Below, one piece after another: positions 16,673 to 25,275 of a DNA stretch of 64,000 bases; positions within the stretch are counted from its first letter, which is position 1, and each line of letters opens with the position of its first letter. A program made the position numbers and the translations under genes. The notes beneath the pieces were generated by a model, which ran no database searches, was not told the origin of the DNA, and saw nothing but the letters and a program-made list of their open reading frames with translations. The stretch is taken from the NCBI RefSeq assembly GCF_014842265.1, contig NZ_JACYVI010000019.1:1-64000 (forward strand), in the 5' to 3' direction. Source of the DNA: Pseudomonas sp. CFBP 13711. Lineage in GTDB: Bacteria; Pseudomonadota; Gammaproteobacteria; Pseudomonadales; Pseudomonadaceae.

Positions 16673-17122
16673 ATGGCATTTTGTCGTGGTTGTGCAAAGG
16701 AAATCAGTGATGGTGCTGTCACGTGCCCGCAGTGCGGCGCGCCGCAGCTGGCGTACGCAGGCGGCGGCAATAGCGCTGCCGTTGTCGCCCAGCCAGGTTT
16801 TTTTCACTGGTATGTGGACGTTCTGAAGAAATACGCGGTGTTCAGCGGGAGGGCGCGGCGCAAGGAGTACTGGATGTTTTTCCTGATCAACGTCCTGATC
16901 TCTATCGCGATTGCCGTTGTCGACGCCATCATCGGCACCAACTCCATGCTCTCGAATGTGTATAGCCTTGCGTTATTGATACCCGGCCTCGCCGTTGGCG
17001 TTCGCCGACTGCACGACACTGATCGCAGCGGCTGGTGGCTCATTGTGCCTTTCGCCAACATCGTGTTCCTGGCTACAGAAGGTCAGAAAGGCGATAACCG
17101 CTTCGGGCCGGCTCCCCTGTAA
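16673..17122 (+). CDS. zinc-ribbon DUF805 membrane protein
   Basis: A 149-residue protein with a zinc ribbon at residues 4-24 (CRGCAKE...CPQCGAPQ), a linker and a DUF805 domain: the YVDVLKKYAVFSGRARRKEYW opening motif, three hydrophobic segments and the VGVRRLHDTDRSGWW signature. DUF805 proteins are inner-membrane proteins of unknown role. The frame is open further upstream, but AAGGAAG precedes this ATG and the domain starts here. It shares its head with the gene before it, so the pair looks like partial duplication or domain swapping. Confidence 0.85.
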   Translation: MAFCRGCAKEISDGAVTCPQCGAPQLAYAGGGNSAAVVAQPGFFHWYVDVLKKYAVFSGRARRKEYWMFFLINVLISIAIAVVDAIIGTNSMLSNVYSLALLIPGLAVGVRRLHDTDRSGWWLIVPFANIVFLATEGQKGDNRFGPAPL

Positions 17123-17200
17123 GCTGATCGGAAGTGCGCCGTCCTCGACGGCGCACTTGCCTGAATCGGGTTTGAATCGCGAAACCCTGATCCCCGCGCA

Positions 17201-18085
17201 TCAAGCGGTCGCTTGTCGCCCACGGCTGAACAACTTGGGCCCAAGCAGATTTACCGTCAGACCCAACATCACAAGCACACCCCCCGCGCATTGCAGCACG
17301 CTGAGTCGCTCGCCCAGCACCAACGCTGAGGAACTGAGGCCGACCACCGGCACCAGCAGAGAAAATGGCGCGACCTTGCCCGCTGGATAGCGCGACAGCA
17401 GCTTGCTCCAGCTGATGTAGCCGAACAGCGTGGCGACGAAAGCCAGGTAAGCGAGCGACAGCACTGAACTCCATCCCAGATTAAGCAACGAATGCTCAAT
17501 GAGCGCTGGCCCCTCCAGCCACAGCGACATGGCGAGAAACGGCAGCGGCGGAACGATCGCACCCCAGACCACCAGGGCGACGAGATCGACGTTCCCAAAC
17601 CGGCGCGTGATGATGTTGCCCAGCGCCCACATCGAGGCCGCGCACAACACCAGCAACACCGCCAGAAGCGGGGTCGCAGCCCCCGTGCCCATGCCGATAA
17701 GGGTCAGTCCGCCAGCAGCAATGACTAAGCCCGCCACGCTATACACGCGTAATTTCTCACCGATGAATATCGCCGCAAACAGCAGCGTGAAGAATGCCTG
17801 CGCCTGCAGCAGCAAGGAGGCCAGCCCCGGCGGCATGCCATGGGCCATGCTCTCGAACAGAAAGGCGAACTGACCGAAGGAAATGGTCGCTCCATACGCG
17901 AGCAGCCAGAACCAGGGCAACTGCGGACGGCGAATGAAAAACACCGCGGGAATCGCGACCAGCGTGAACCGCAGCGCGCCCAGCAACATCGGCGGCAGGC
18001 CATCCAGGCCGTATTTGATCACGATGAAATTCAAACCCCACGCAATGATGACCAGCAATGCCAGGCAAAGGTCTTTAAACGGCAT
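17201..18085 (-). CDS. eamA: EamA family exporter (DMT superfamily)
   Basis: A 294-residue protein with ten predicted membrane segments and the two-EamA-domain layout. It resembles E. coli EamA (YdeD), an exporter of O-acetylserine and cysteine, over much of its length: AWGLNFIVIKYGLDGLPP, RFTLVAIPAVFF, ISFGQFAFLFESMAHGMPPG, LVLQAQAFF-like and SLLVPVVGLSSSALVLGE. Substrate is inferred from that similarity. It is transcribed alone, with no obvious partner nearby. Confidence 0.82.
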   Translation of the reverse strand: MPFKDLCLALLVIIAWGLNFIVIKYGLDGLPPMLLGALRFTLVAIPAVFFIRRPQLPWFWLLAYGATISFGQFAFLFESMAHGMPPGLASLLLQAQAFFTLLFAAIFIGEKLRVYSVAGLVIAAGGLTLIGMGTGAATPLLAVLLVLCAASMWALGNIITRRFGNVDLVALVVWGAIVPPLPFLAMSLWLEGPALIEHSLLNLGWSSVLSLAYLAFVATLFGYISWSKLLSRYPAGKVAPFSLLVPVVGLSSSALVLGERLSVLQCAGGVLVMLGLTVNLLGPKLFSRGRQATA

Positions 18086-18346
18086 AGTGTTCCTTAATAG
18101 TTGGCAGGTATTTCGGGGCGATCCCGAGAAGCAATAATCGCCTCACGCTCGCCGCGTTTGCAAACCCATTGGCAGTGTTAAATGAAGAATTAGTTAATTG
18201 ATTATTTAGCACTGAGCAAACACGCGATCATGATAGCTATAGGCCTGCCTTTCCGCTGGACGTACCTTAAGTAATCGAAAATCCGGCAGACACGTTAATA
18301 GCTGGAACGGACCTCAGCATTCCTTTGGAGCTCCGGAGAGACCCAC

Positions 18347-19972
18347 ATGCAACTACAAAACTTTAAGATTTCGACCAGAGCGCTGCTCTGCTTTGGTCTG
18401 ATTACGCTCATTCTGCTAGGCCTTGGCCTGTTCGCCTACGTTCAAATTGATGAAATGCGTACCACTGAACAAAAGCTGGAAACCGACGTGGTGCCCAGCA
18501 TTCAGGTGATTGACGATATCCAGATCGCCCTGCTGCATACCCGTCTGGAAAGCATACGATCGCTGGCGGTTGCGGGCTCAGACGCACAACGCAAGGTCAC
18601 CGATAGTATTTTTCAGGACATTGCCATGCTCGAAGACAAGACGGGTTACTACCGAGCACACCTGGTTACTGACGAAGAGGATAACAAGCAGTTTCAGACC
18701 GCGAACGGCCTGATGGAGAAATACATAGCTGGCGTCAAAAACATTATTTCGTTGAATAAAACCGACCATCAAAGCGCGCTGGACTATGCCAACAACGAAC
18801 AGGCGCAGACCGCGACGCAGTATCAGGCAGAGCTCACAAAGCTGCGTGACCTTAATTCACAGAACGCAGTTAACGCCGGGCATCGCGCTGCAGAGGTTTA
18901 CAGCCACAGCATCATGGTTCTTATCTCGGTTGTTCTGGTTGCATCGGTGCTCACCATAGGCCTGGCGTATGCCCTGACCCGAAGCATCGTAAGGCCGGTT
19001 GCCAGCTCATTGACCTTCGCGGAGCAAATCGCGACGGGCGACCTCTCCGGTGTCCTCGCCGTGACGGGGCGAGATGAGGTATCCAGTTTGATGATTGCGC
19101 TCAATGTCATGGCCGGCAATTTAAAGACCACGATCACTGAGATATCGGGAGCAGCCGACCAACTGAGCACCGCCTCCGTCGAAATGACATCGATCACCGA
19201 AAGCGCAGATCGGACACTTCAAAGACAGAACAGCGAGATCGAACAGGCGGCCACTGCGGTCACCGAAATGAGTGCGGCAGTGGAGGAAGTGGCGAGAAAT
19301 GCGAACTCAACCTCCGAGGCCGCGAAGTCATCCAGCACATCCGCCGAAGAGGGCAACCGCAGGGTCGTCAACACGGTGACGGCCATGACGAGCCTCGCCG
19401 ACCTCGTGGACAACTCAGTGGTTCAGGTCAAGGCCCTGGCCAGTCAGGCGGACGATATTACAAAAGTGCTGAGCGTCATCAGGGCCATTGCCGAGCAGAC
19501 AAACCTGCTCGCGTTGAACGCAGCGATTGAGGCGGCGCGCGCCGGGGAACAGGGACGAGGATTCGCTGTGGTGGCAGACGAGGTTCGGGCACTGGCGCAC
19601 CGGACCCAACTGTCCACGCAGGAAATCGAGCAGATGATCACCAAGGTCCAGTCAGGGTCTGCCGCTGCCGTGGAGTCCATGGACAAAAGCAGGCAGGAGG
19701 TTTACAGCACGCTGACCTCTGCGAAAGACGCCGGCTCGTCCCTGCGCCTGATCACCGATGCGGTCCTGGAAATCAATGAACGAAATATGCAGATTGCGAC
19801 GGCGTCGGAGGAGCAAGCCCATGTTGCCCGCGATGTGGACAGAAACCTGGTGAGCATTCGGGACCTGGCAATGCAGAGCACCGAGGGCGCGAGACAGACA
19901 CTGGAAGCAAGCAACGAGCTGTCGAAGCTGGCGGTCCGGCTCAATGACATGGTCGGCAAGTTCCGGCTTTAG
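18347..19972 (+). CDS. methyl-accepting chemotaxis protein with four-helix-bundle sensor
   Basis: A 541-residue chemoreceptor: a first membrane segment (about 13-30), a periplasmic helical domain of about 160 residues, a second membrane segment (about 187-208), a HAMP domain ([12 protein letters not shown]) and a long cytoplasmic signalling domain with the hairpin tip [20 protein letters not shown]. The sensor looks like the 4HB_MCP type. It has no C-terminal CheR-tethering pentapeptide. The start follows GGAGAG. Its ligand is unknown. Confidence 0.93.
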   Translation: MQLQNFKISTRALLCFGLITLILLGLGLFAYVQIDEMRTTEQKLETDVVPSIQVIDDIQIALLHTRLESIRSLAVAGSDAQRKVTDSIFQDIAMLEDKTGYYRAHLVTDEEDNKQFQTANGLMEKYIAGVKNIISLNKTDHQSALDYANNEQAQTATQYQAELTKLRDLNSQNAVNAGHRAAEVYSHSIMVLISVVLVASVLTIGLAYALTRSIVRPVASSLTFAEQIATGDLSGVLAVTGRDEVSSLMIALNVMAGNLKTTITEISGAADQLSTASVEMTSITESADRTLQRQNSEIEQAATAVTEMSAAVEEVARNANSTSEAAKSSSTSAEEGNRRVVNTVTAMTSLADLVDNSVVQVKALASQADDITKVLSVIRAIAEQTNLLALNAAIEAARAGEQGRGFAVVADEVRALAHRTQLSTQEIEQMITKVQSGSAAAVESMDKSRQEVYSTLTSAKDAGSSLRLITDAVLEINERNMQIATASEEQAHVARDVDRNLVSIRDLAMQSTEGARQTLEASNELSKLAVRLNDMVGKFRL

Positions 19973-20024
19973 CCCACCGCGGCCTGAAGCACGGACTTCA
20001 GAGCCCATTTCCAACCAGACCCCG

Positions 20025-20057
20025 GAAACTAAAAAAGCCCTGCATAAGCAGGGCTTT
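20025..20057. terminator. hairpin terminator, duplicate of the tRNA-Ser terminator
   Basis: AAAAAAGCCCTGC-ATAA-GCAGGGCTTTTT is a GC-rich stem with A and T runs on either side, so it can stop transcription on both strands. It closes the chemoreceptor gene. It is almost the same as the terminator at 27334-27364, including flanking bases. Confidence 0.88.
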
Positions 20058-20069
20058 TTACTGTGTTTG

Positions 20070-20158
20070 GCGGACCTGAAGATTTGAACCCCGGAAACGG
20101 TCTCAACCCTCGCCGGCTTTCAACACCACTGGTTTCTACCGCTCACAGATGCCGCTCC
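20070..20158 (-). pseudogene. degenerate tRNA-Ser copy
   Basis: Directly next to the duplicated terminator, the sequence follows tRNA-Ser(UGA) at 27374-27464 base for base in patches: the CCA/TGG end, the T-arm region (TTTGAACCCC against TTCGAACCCT), GAAACG, CGCCGG and TTTCAA of the anticodon arm. Too many substitutions fall in stems for a working tRNA. It marks the far end of the 7.3 kb island. Confidence 0.6.
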
Positions 20159-20248
20159 GGTAGATGTCTTGCGCCCATGTCAGACGCTCAGGATGGCCTA
20201 TGCTTCGTTGGCCTGGAATAGCCAGGCTATTTCATAAGGGCGTAGAAA

Positions 20249-20425
20249 ATGGCTGACAATTTAGGTAATCGCGGACCACAGGACAGAGCCAGAGTGAATA
20301 TTTCTGAAGCCTGGGAGCTGCAGTACTGGACTAACGAGTTTGGGGTGACCGAAGAAGAACTCAAAGCCGCAGTAAAGGCAGTCGGTCCAATGGTGGTGGA
20401 CGTACGTAAAAAGCTGGGCAAATAA
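20249..20425 (+). CDS. DUF3606 small protein
   Basis: A 58-residue protein starting MADNLGNRGPQDRARVNI and ending DVRKKLGK. It follows the DUF3606 pattern: an N-terminal N/G/PxDRxR(V/I)N motif, then EAWELQYWTNEFGVTEEEL and a helical end. Members are small, often found near phage or stress genes, and of unknown function. The ribosome site is weak (AAGGGCG). A hairpin at 20450-20490 follows as a likely terminator. It is the first gene inside the left boundary of the tRNA-Ser island. Confidence 0.8.
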   Translation: MADNLGNRGPQDRARVNISEAWELQYWTNEFGVTEEELKAAVKAVGPMVVDVRKKLGK

Positions 20426-20449
20426 ATCAGACATTCCCTGCGGAGTGCC

Positions 20450-20490
20450 GAGAAGCGCAGCCCAATGTGACAAAGGTCTGCGCTTTTCTC
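20450..20490 (+). terminator. hairpin terminator after the DUF3606 gene
   Basis: GAGAAGCGCAG at 20450-20460 pairs with CTGCGCTTTTCTC at 20478-20490 across a 17-base loop. The right arm includes four T residues. It lies 25 bases beyond the stop codon. Confidence 0.6.
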
Positions 20491-20605
20491 TGTCTAAACA
20501 GAAAGACCTCTGATTTACAGAAGCCCTCTGATTTGCTCGCTCAGGGTCAAGAGATCCAAGTTAGCCTTGGCAGTGTTAAACGGTTACGGCTGGAGATCGC
20601 CTTTG

Positions 20606-22228
20606 CTACATCTGAAACTTGCTGACTTCCACTTGCAGGCTGGTAGCAAGATTTTTCAACCCGCCGCTCGTCTTCAGCAGGCCCTGAATGGACATATTAT
20701 TTTGTTCAGCCATCTGCGCAGTGCGCTCCACATTCCGAGCTACATCCTGACTAGCCGCCGTCTGCTCTCGCAAGGCCAGGGAAATCTGGTCTACAACTTC
20801 GAGTACCTTATTCGAGCTGTCGCGTATCTCGCCTATTGCCGTGCCGGCACTACCCGCCATTTCCACGCCGTCATTCACTTCCTGGACCCCGCTGCGCATG
20901 CTTTCTACGGTTTCGCGGACGCCAGATTGAATCTTTCCGATCATGGTTGCGATTTCCTTGGTCGATTTGCCAGTGTTCTGCGCTAACAAGCGCACCTCGT
21001 CGGCCACTACTGCAAATCCACGCCCCTGTTCACCCGCCCGCGCCGCCTCAATGGCGGCGTTAAGGGCGAGTAAATTGGTCTGGTCAGCGATACCTTGGAT
21101 CACACTGATAATTGAAGAAATCTGCTCGGAATGCTGGCCCAAGCCTGCGACCTGTGTAGAGGAAATCTGCACTGTTTTTGCGATGCCCATCATACTGGAC
21201 AGGGTGCTTTCTATAACTTGCGCACCATCCTTCGATTGCTGGCCTGAGCGGGTAGCCAACGTGTGAGCTTCATCCGCATTTTCGGAGACATGGTGAATGC
21301 TGACGGTCAATTCTTCGACAGTTGCAGCCATCATTGACGCGGACGTTGATTGCTCTTGAATAGCGCCGGAAAGTTGCTCGGATGCCCCCGAAATTTGTTG
21401 CACAGCGACAACTAGCTGACTGGCAGCGAGGCTGATTTGCTGGATCATCTCTCTTAGCCGAGTCTGCATACGCAAGAAGGCTTTGGGCAGCTCATCATGG
21501 CTACTGGTGTCAATAACGGTATCCAGCTTACCGTTGGCGATTGCAGTGGCTGCGTCGATAGCGAGTTGCAGGCGTGCGGTTGTACTACGGCCCAACGTGG
21601 TAGCCAAGATGACGGATAGAACCGCTGCTGCGATGCCTCCCCAGATCAGAACCAACAACGCATCATGCTTGGCGTCCGCCATTGCCTGGTTTCGGACTTC
21701 AAGCAACCTGTTCTCATCAGCGGTGATGTCTCCCAATACAGCCCGCATGCTGTCCATTTTGGCCTTGTCAGCCCCTGAGATAATACGCTGGTCCAAAGGG
21801 TCATCGGGGGCACTGCGCTGAGTCAAATCTCTGCGCATAGCGATGATCGGGTGCACGTCTTCGTCAATCCACCGTTTCTGAATTTCGCCAAGCTGGGCAA
21901 GTCTTTGTTGCTGTTGCGGGTTATCGGCGGTCAAGCTTTTGAGCAGGTTGAGCACCTCGGCGAACTGCTTTTCGCCCATCATCGTGGGTTCTAGAAATGA
22001 GTCTTTTGACGAAATGACGAATCCGCGCATGCCAGTTTCAATATTAATCAACTGTTCCAGTGCGACCTGTGTTCCGCTAAGCACTTGATAGCTATGCACA
22101 TTGCTCCAGGTTGCGGTTTCAACCTCTTCAAACCCCTTGTACGCGCTTCCTACCAACATCCCGATTAGCAATACGATAACGAAGAAACTGAAATACAGCT
22201 TTTGAGATATGCTTAGCATACTTAGCAT
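20606..22228 (-). CDS. methyl-accepting chemotaxis protein with CHASE3-like sensor
   Basis: A 540-residue chemoreceptor with two membrane segments (about 9-28 and 190-210). The periplasmic part fits CHASE3 ([27 protein letters not shown] is typical); a HAMP linker and a signalling domain with [21 protein letters not shown] follow. It lies inside the tRNA-Ser island, convergent with DUF3606 and downstream of the lysis genes on the same strand. A chemoreceptor is unusual cargo for a phage-derived segment; it may have been carried in or may mark an older boundary. The sequence is intact. Confidence 0.93.
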   Translation of the reverse strand: MLSMLSISQKLYFSFFVIVLLIGMLVGSAYKGFEEVETATWSNVHSYQVLSGTQVALEQLINIETGMRGFVISSKDSFLEPTMMGEKQFAEVLNLLKSLTADNPQQQQRLAQLGEIQKRWIDEDVHPIIAMRRDLTQRSAPDDPLDQRIISGADKAKMDSMRAVLGDITADENRLLEVRNQAMADAKHDALLVLIWGGIAAAVLSVILATTLGRSTTARLQLAIDAATAIANGKLDTVIDTSSHDELPKAFLRMQTRLREMIQQISLAASQLVVAVQQISGASEQLSGAIQEQSTSASMMAATVEELTVSIHHVSENADEAHTLATRSGQQSKDGAQVIESTLSSMMGIAKTVQISSTQVAGLGQHSEQISSIISVIQGIADQTNLLALNAAIEAARAGEQGRGFAVVADEVRLLAQNTGKSTKEIATMIGKIQSGVRETVESMRSGVQEVNDGVEMAGSAGTAIGEIRDSSNKVLEVVDQISLALREQTAASQDVARNVERTAQMAEQNNMSIQGLLKTSGGLKNLATSLQVEVSKFQM

Positions 22229-22437
22229 TATCTAAATCCCGGCAAAGCCCTTCCCTGGCTGATAATTGAGCTTAAGGTGGCGCGTGAGTGCGCGTTTGAA
22301 AGTCAGGCTCGCCCAGGGTCGAACTGTGCTCAGACCTTAATCAAAGTGTCGACAATTAGGCTTTTTACTTGAGGAACTTTTTTCGAGCGTGGTTGTATCG
22401 CAGGTGCTGCGAAAGCCCGGCGGGCTCGTGCCGTAGA

Positions 22438-22863
22438 TCACGGAACGTCTTTGAAAAATACGTGGTCCCCGAGTTTCAGAGTCCGCTTAGCCCTGGCAGC
22501 CCACTCCGGAGCCTTCGACAGAGTGGTCGCGTAGTAATGAGTTGCCCCACCGGTGGGGTCTGGCACCTTCCCGTCGATCACTTGGTCAGCAGCGATTTGG
22601 CACTGCGCCAACTCCCTGAACGGGATCTGTCGCGTGCCGCTCAGGAATGGATAGTTTGGGTCGCCCCTGTTCCAGCAACTGAACTGATAGGGTTTTTGGC
22701 ATACCCCGGCATAGCCCTCGCCCCACCATGATTTTTCTTGTCCATCATTCACGCGGTTGCGGATCGTCCAGGCCACGGCAACCATTCCGGCAAGCCCTTC
22801 CCCACGAGCTTCGCCGTACACCGTGCGAGCGAGAACATCGCGATCTTTATCAGTCACGGTCAT
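22438..22863 (-). CDS. SleB-type cell wall hydrolase, likely endolysin
   Basis: A 141-residue protein of the Hydrolase_2/SleB family: ARTVYGEARGEG near the N-terminus holds the catalytic Glu18, followed by GMVAVAWTIRNRV, QFSCWN and the C-terminal HYYATTL region. These enzymes cut peptidoglycan glycan strands. Start at 22863 because GGAGG precedes it. It has no signal peptide and would need the holin to reach the wall. It is the last gene of the lysis block holin-Rz-Rz1-hydrolase. Confidence 0.88.
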   Translation of the reverse strand: MTVTDKDRDVLARTVYGEARGEGLAGMVAVAWTIRNRVNDGQEKSWWGEGYAGVCQKPYQFSCWNRGDPNYPFLSGTRQIPFRELAQCQIAADQVIDGKVPDPTGGATHYYATTLSKAPEWAARAKRTLKLGDHVFFKDVP

Positions 22864-22931
22864 GACTATCCTCCAGGCAAAAAATCCGCTCATGGGTGCG
22901 TCCAGACTCGACGCACCTCCAATAAACGGGC

Positions 22932-23201
22932 TTACTTATTCTTGCTTCGAACGATCTGCGCATCGACTTGGTCGGCGCATGTGTCGAGCAGCTTGATGGC
23001 CTGATCCTTCAGCTCCCATACGTCGCCGTTGTCACGCAGATCGGTATCCTCCGCATTGACCCGCTCGCACGGAGTCAGCTCAGGGGCTTGCAGCCTTATG
23101 ACTGTGGTCTTTGTTACCACTGGCGGCTTTGCCGCGCAGGCCGTCAGGCAAAGGCTGAGCAGCCCAATCACGAACAGGTTTACTGGTGCGCTTGAGGTCA
23201 T
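22932..23201 (-). CDS. Rz1-like outer-membrane spanin lipoprotein
   Basis: An 89-residue lipoprotein: hydrophobic signal with lipobox LTAC, then a short helical periplasmic part. It begins inside the Rz gene in a different frame and extends 148 bases past it, the classical overlapped Rz/Rz1 arrangement. The o-spanin pairs with the i-spanin to fuse inner and outer membranes at lysis. The longer frame to 23237 is less likely because the signal starts at Met13. Confidence 0.85.
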   Translation of the reverse strand: MTSSAPVNLFVIGLLSLCLTACAAKPPVVTKTTVIRLQAPELTPCERVNAEDTDLRDNGDVWELKDQAIKLLDTCADQVDAQIVRSKNK

Positions 23202-23511
23202 CGAACTCCTTCCTCGCCTTCTTGGCTTTGTCTTCACTGGCCCTGATGCGCTTGTTCAGGTCGGCGGTGTAGTCGGCGTTAAGCTGTGCTTCAGCGCGCA
23301 GCGTCGTGATCGTGGCCTGGCTTTCCTTATTGGCGTCGACGGCTTCCTGTTTGGCTTTGGCCTCGACACTGATGGCCCCTTGCAACGTGACCACGCGGAT
23401 CTGCTGGATGGCAATCAGCAGGCCCATCACGATGACAATGACTATGGCGACCGCGACGGCTCGCAAGGTGGCGCCAGCTTTGGCTACTGCGGCAATGGGT
23501 TCGAGGCTCAT
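23080..23511 (-). CDS. Rz-like inner-membrane spanin
   Basis: A 143-residue protein with one N-terminal membrane segment (about 18-38, VAVAIVIVIVMGLLIAI) and a long periplasmic coiled-coil region rich in Ala, Lys and Glu. This is the i-spanin architecture. The ATG at 23509-23511 overlaps the holin TGA (ATGA), and its 3' part contains the start of Rz1. The start was placed at Met40 of the longest frame because the membrane segment follows it. Confidence 0.87.
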   Translation of the reverse strand: MSLEPIAAVAKAGATLRAVAVAIVIVIVMGLLIAIQQIRVVTLQGAISVEAKAKQEAVDANKESQATITTLRAEAQLNADYTADLNKRIRASEDKAKKARKEFDDLKRTSKPVRDWAAQPLPDGLRGKAASGNKDHSHKAASP

Positions 23512-23825
23512 AACGAATCCGCCTTGCGTCCGAGGAACCGGATGATCAGCTCGCGGATCGCCGTCACGCCGATGAACCCGATGGTGCCGCCGGCGGCAAC
23601 GGACAGGCTCGACGGCCAGGCCATCCATTCGATGACGCTGCTGGCTGACAGGCTCAATGCACCACAGATCAGCGCCTCAAGCACAACGCGCCATTTGTTG
23701 GCTTCTTTGCCTTCATAGACCACGCGCAATAGAGAAATGGTTGCGGCCATGATCGCTCCTTGCCAGAGCGGCGTCGTGATGATCAGCCAGACGTGGGCCC
23801 AGAAGTCAGGTGTTTTTTCCGACAT
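23508..23825 (-). CDS. phage holin (pyocin type)
   Basis: A 105-residue protein with a short polar N-terminus (MSEKTPDFWAHVWL), three hydrophobic segments and a basic tail (RELIIRFLGRKADSL). The pattern, including RVVYEG, the ALICGALSLS segment and the closing GFIGV...RELIIRF, resembles holins of R-type pyocin and lambda-like lysis cassettes. It would permeabilise the inner membrane and let the hydrolase out. The longer frame upstream to 24044 is ignored; it crosses a terminator. It is coupled to Rz. Confidence 0.85.
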   Translation of the reverse strand: MSEKTPDFWAHVWLIITTPLWQGAIMAATISLLRVVYEGKEANKWRVVLEALICGALSLSASSVIEWMAWPSSLSVAAGGTIGFIGVTAIRELIIRFLGRKADSL

Positions 23826-23925
23826 CTTCGTCGACCTCCGACAGTCCGCCCTCTCGGGCTCGGGGAATGGGGCAGCCCCGCAGCACGCCTGGCTTAGAGC
23901 GATAGGCGTGGCAGGGCTAAATACG

Positions 23926-23951
23926 AAAAAGCCTCGGTGAATGCCGAGGCT
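23926..23951 (-). terminator. terminator between the cellulase and holin genes
   Basis: On the minus strand AGCCTCGGC-ATTC-ACCGAGGCT is followed by five T residues. It lies 150 bases after the GH5 stop and 101 bases before the holin ATG, so transcripts from the com promoter would stop here unless there is read-through or an antiterminator. Confidence 0.75.
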
Positions 23952-23974
23952 CTGAATAAGTGCATGTCGTTCAG

Positions 23975-23993
23975 GCTGCTCCGTCGGAGCAGC
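23975..23993. promoter_or_regulatory. 8-bp perfect hairpin upstream of the holin
   Basis: GCTGCTCC-GTC-GGAGCAGC, without a T-run on either side. Together with 24062-24084 it makes three stems in the 277-base gap between the GH5 and holin genes. The role is unknown; read-through control or mRNA processing are possible. Confidence 0.45.
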
Positions 23994-24061
23994 GCATATG
24001 CTGTTATATAGCGTTCTGGATCGGGTGTTCACACACGCGGTCACTGGAAGAATGGGAAGGA

Positions 24062-24084
24062 GAGCCTCCCGGAATGGGAGGCTC
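24062..24084. promoter_or_regulatory. 9-bp perfect hairpin after the GH5 gene
   Basis: GAGCCTCCC-GGAAT-GGGAGGCTC lies 19 bases downstream of the GH5 stop codon. It lacks a T-run in the minus direction, so it may protect the 3' end of the mRNA rather than end transcription. Confidence 0.45.
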
Positions 24085-24102
24085 AGGCTCTGCTAGCCAG
24101 AC

Positions 24103-25275
24103 CTACGCTTGTGCATAACCCCACTGAGTGATGCGCTCAGCGAAGTATGGCTTCACCATCGTAACCGTTGCCGCTTGGTTACTCGCTTCAAGGCTCATCT
24201 TCTCGCCGTCAGTGCCCGGACCCGCGACCCATAGGGTGACGGGGATTTTCTCAGCCTTGGCTTTGTCGAGAAGATTCTTCAGCGCGGTACGGCCAGCGTC
24301 CGTTGGTGGAATGCCAGTCTCGCCGATGAATGCTGCCATCTTGTTGGCTTTGGCGTAAGTCAGAAACGGACCCACGATTTGGTCGCGTAGCGCCGTTGGC
24401 GAAATTTGGGTGTTGTCGCCGTTGTAGGCACCGCTCGATCCGCCATCGACGTCAGCATAGGCGTGCGCTTCCCACACGATAGAATTCGCCGGATCCACAA
24501 TCTTCGACTGTAGATTCGCCGAGACACCCGCCCAGTCCTTGGCACTCGCGAATTGCAGGCCGCAGATGAAGACTGGCTTTTTGGAGCTATTGCGCAGGGC
24601 CTTCAGCACGGTATTCATCGTGTTGATGTAAAGGGTTTCCAAATCGCCCGACGTAATGTAGTCCTTTGCGCCGGCGTTGGGGTTTGGATAGGGCTCGTTG
24701 CCCAAACCCCAACCAAGAACCATAGGGTCGTCGCACGCAACAACCAACTTCTGGTGGAAGTTCGCCAAGTGGACCGCACTCCAAGAGCCACCACCGACGG
24801 AGTTACCATCCTGGATCAGAACCTGCTCCGTAACCTTCCAACCGTCTTGGTTACCCGCCTCTTTACTTGGGTAAAGCTGACCGGTCAGTTGGCCATTCGC
24901 ATCGGTCTGGTAGCGATGCAGGCGCATGTAGTGATGCGGATCGGGGATGATCCTGGCTTCACCGTTAGAGTCATCGCTGATCGCCTTCAGCATTTCCTTC
25001 CACTTGTCCACGAACTCCTGCTTCAAGTTCGCGCCTTGACCTGGCAGACCGTCAATTGTCGACAGCTCAATGGCGCGCTGCAGTTCGAACGGAAAACGGA
25101 TAAGGCGCACACCGAGGTTCTTCACCCAGTGAGTGATGGTGTCCCGAGTGGGCCATTGATAATGAGTGCCGGCCGAACCTGGAAGGATCTGGCCAGCATT
25201 GGCGACCGAGCCCAGGTTGATTCCTACCAGAGGAATGTTTTTGAGCTGGGCGATTACTGAGCTGCTATTGGACAT
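24103..25275 (-). CDS. GH5 family glycoside hydrolase (cellulase-like), no signal peptide
   Basis: A 390-residue enzyme of glycoside hydrolase family 5. The TIM-barrel landmarks are visible: RLIRFPFE (54-64 region), DPHHY (112-116), the acid/base Glu194 in GLGNEP, WEAHAYAD (268-275) and the nucleophile Glu319 in FIGETG. The subfamily looks like GH5_5 endoglucanases acting on beta-1,4-glucans. The N-terminus MSNSSSVIAQLKNIPLVG is not a signal peptide. The ATG at 25273-25275 overlaps the end of the com-like gene by 11 bases, with AAGG upstream. It stands between a CI-controlled promoter and a holin/spanin/endolysin block. Confidence 0.9.
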   Translation of the reverse strand: MSNSSSVIAQLKNIPLVGINLGSVANAGQILPGSAGTHYQWPTRDTITHWVKNLGVRLIRFPFELQRAIELSTIDGLPGQGANLKQEFVDKWKEMLKAISDDSNGEARIIPDPHHYMRLHRYQTDANGQLTGQLYPSKEAGNQDGWKVTEQVLIQDGNSVGGGSWSAVHLANFHQKLVVACDDPMVLGWGLGNEPYPNPNAGAKDYITSGDLETLYINTMNTVLKALRNSSKKPVFICGLQFASAKDWAGVSANLQSKIVDPANSIVWEAHAYADVDGGSSGAYNGDNTQISPTALRDQIVGPFLTYAKANKMAAFIGETGIPPTDAGRTALKNLLDKAKAEKIPVTLWVAGPGTDGEKMSLEASNQAATVTMVKPYFAERITQWGYAQA

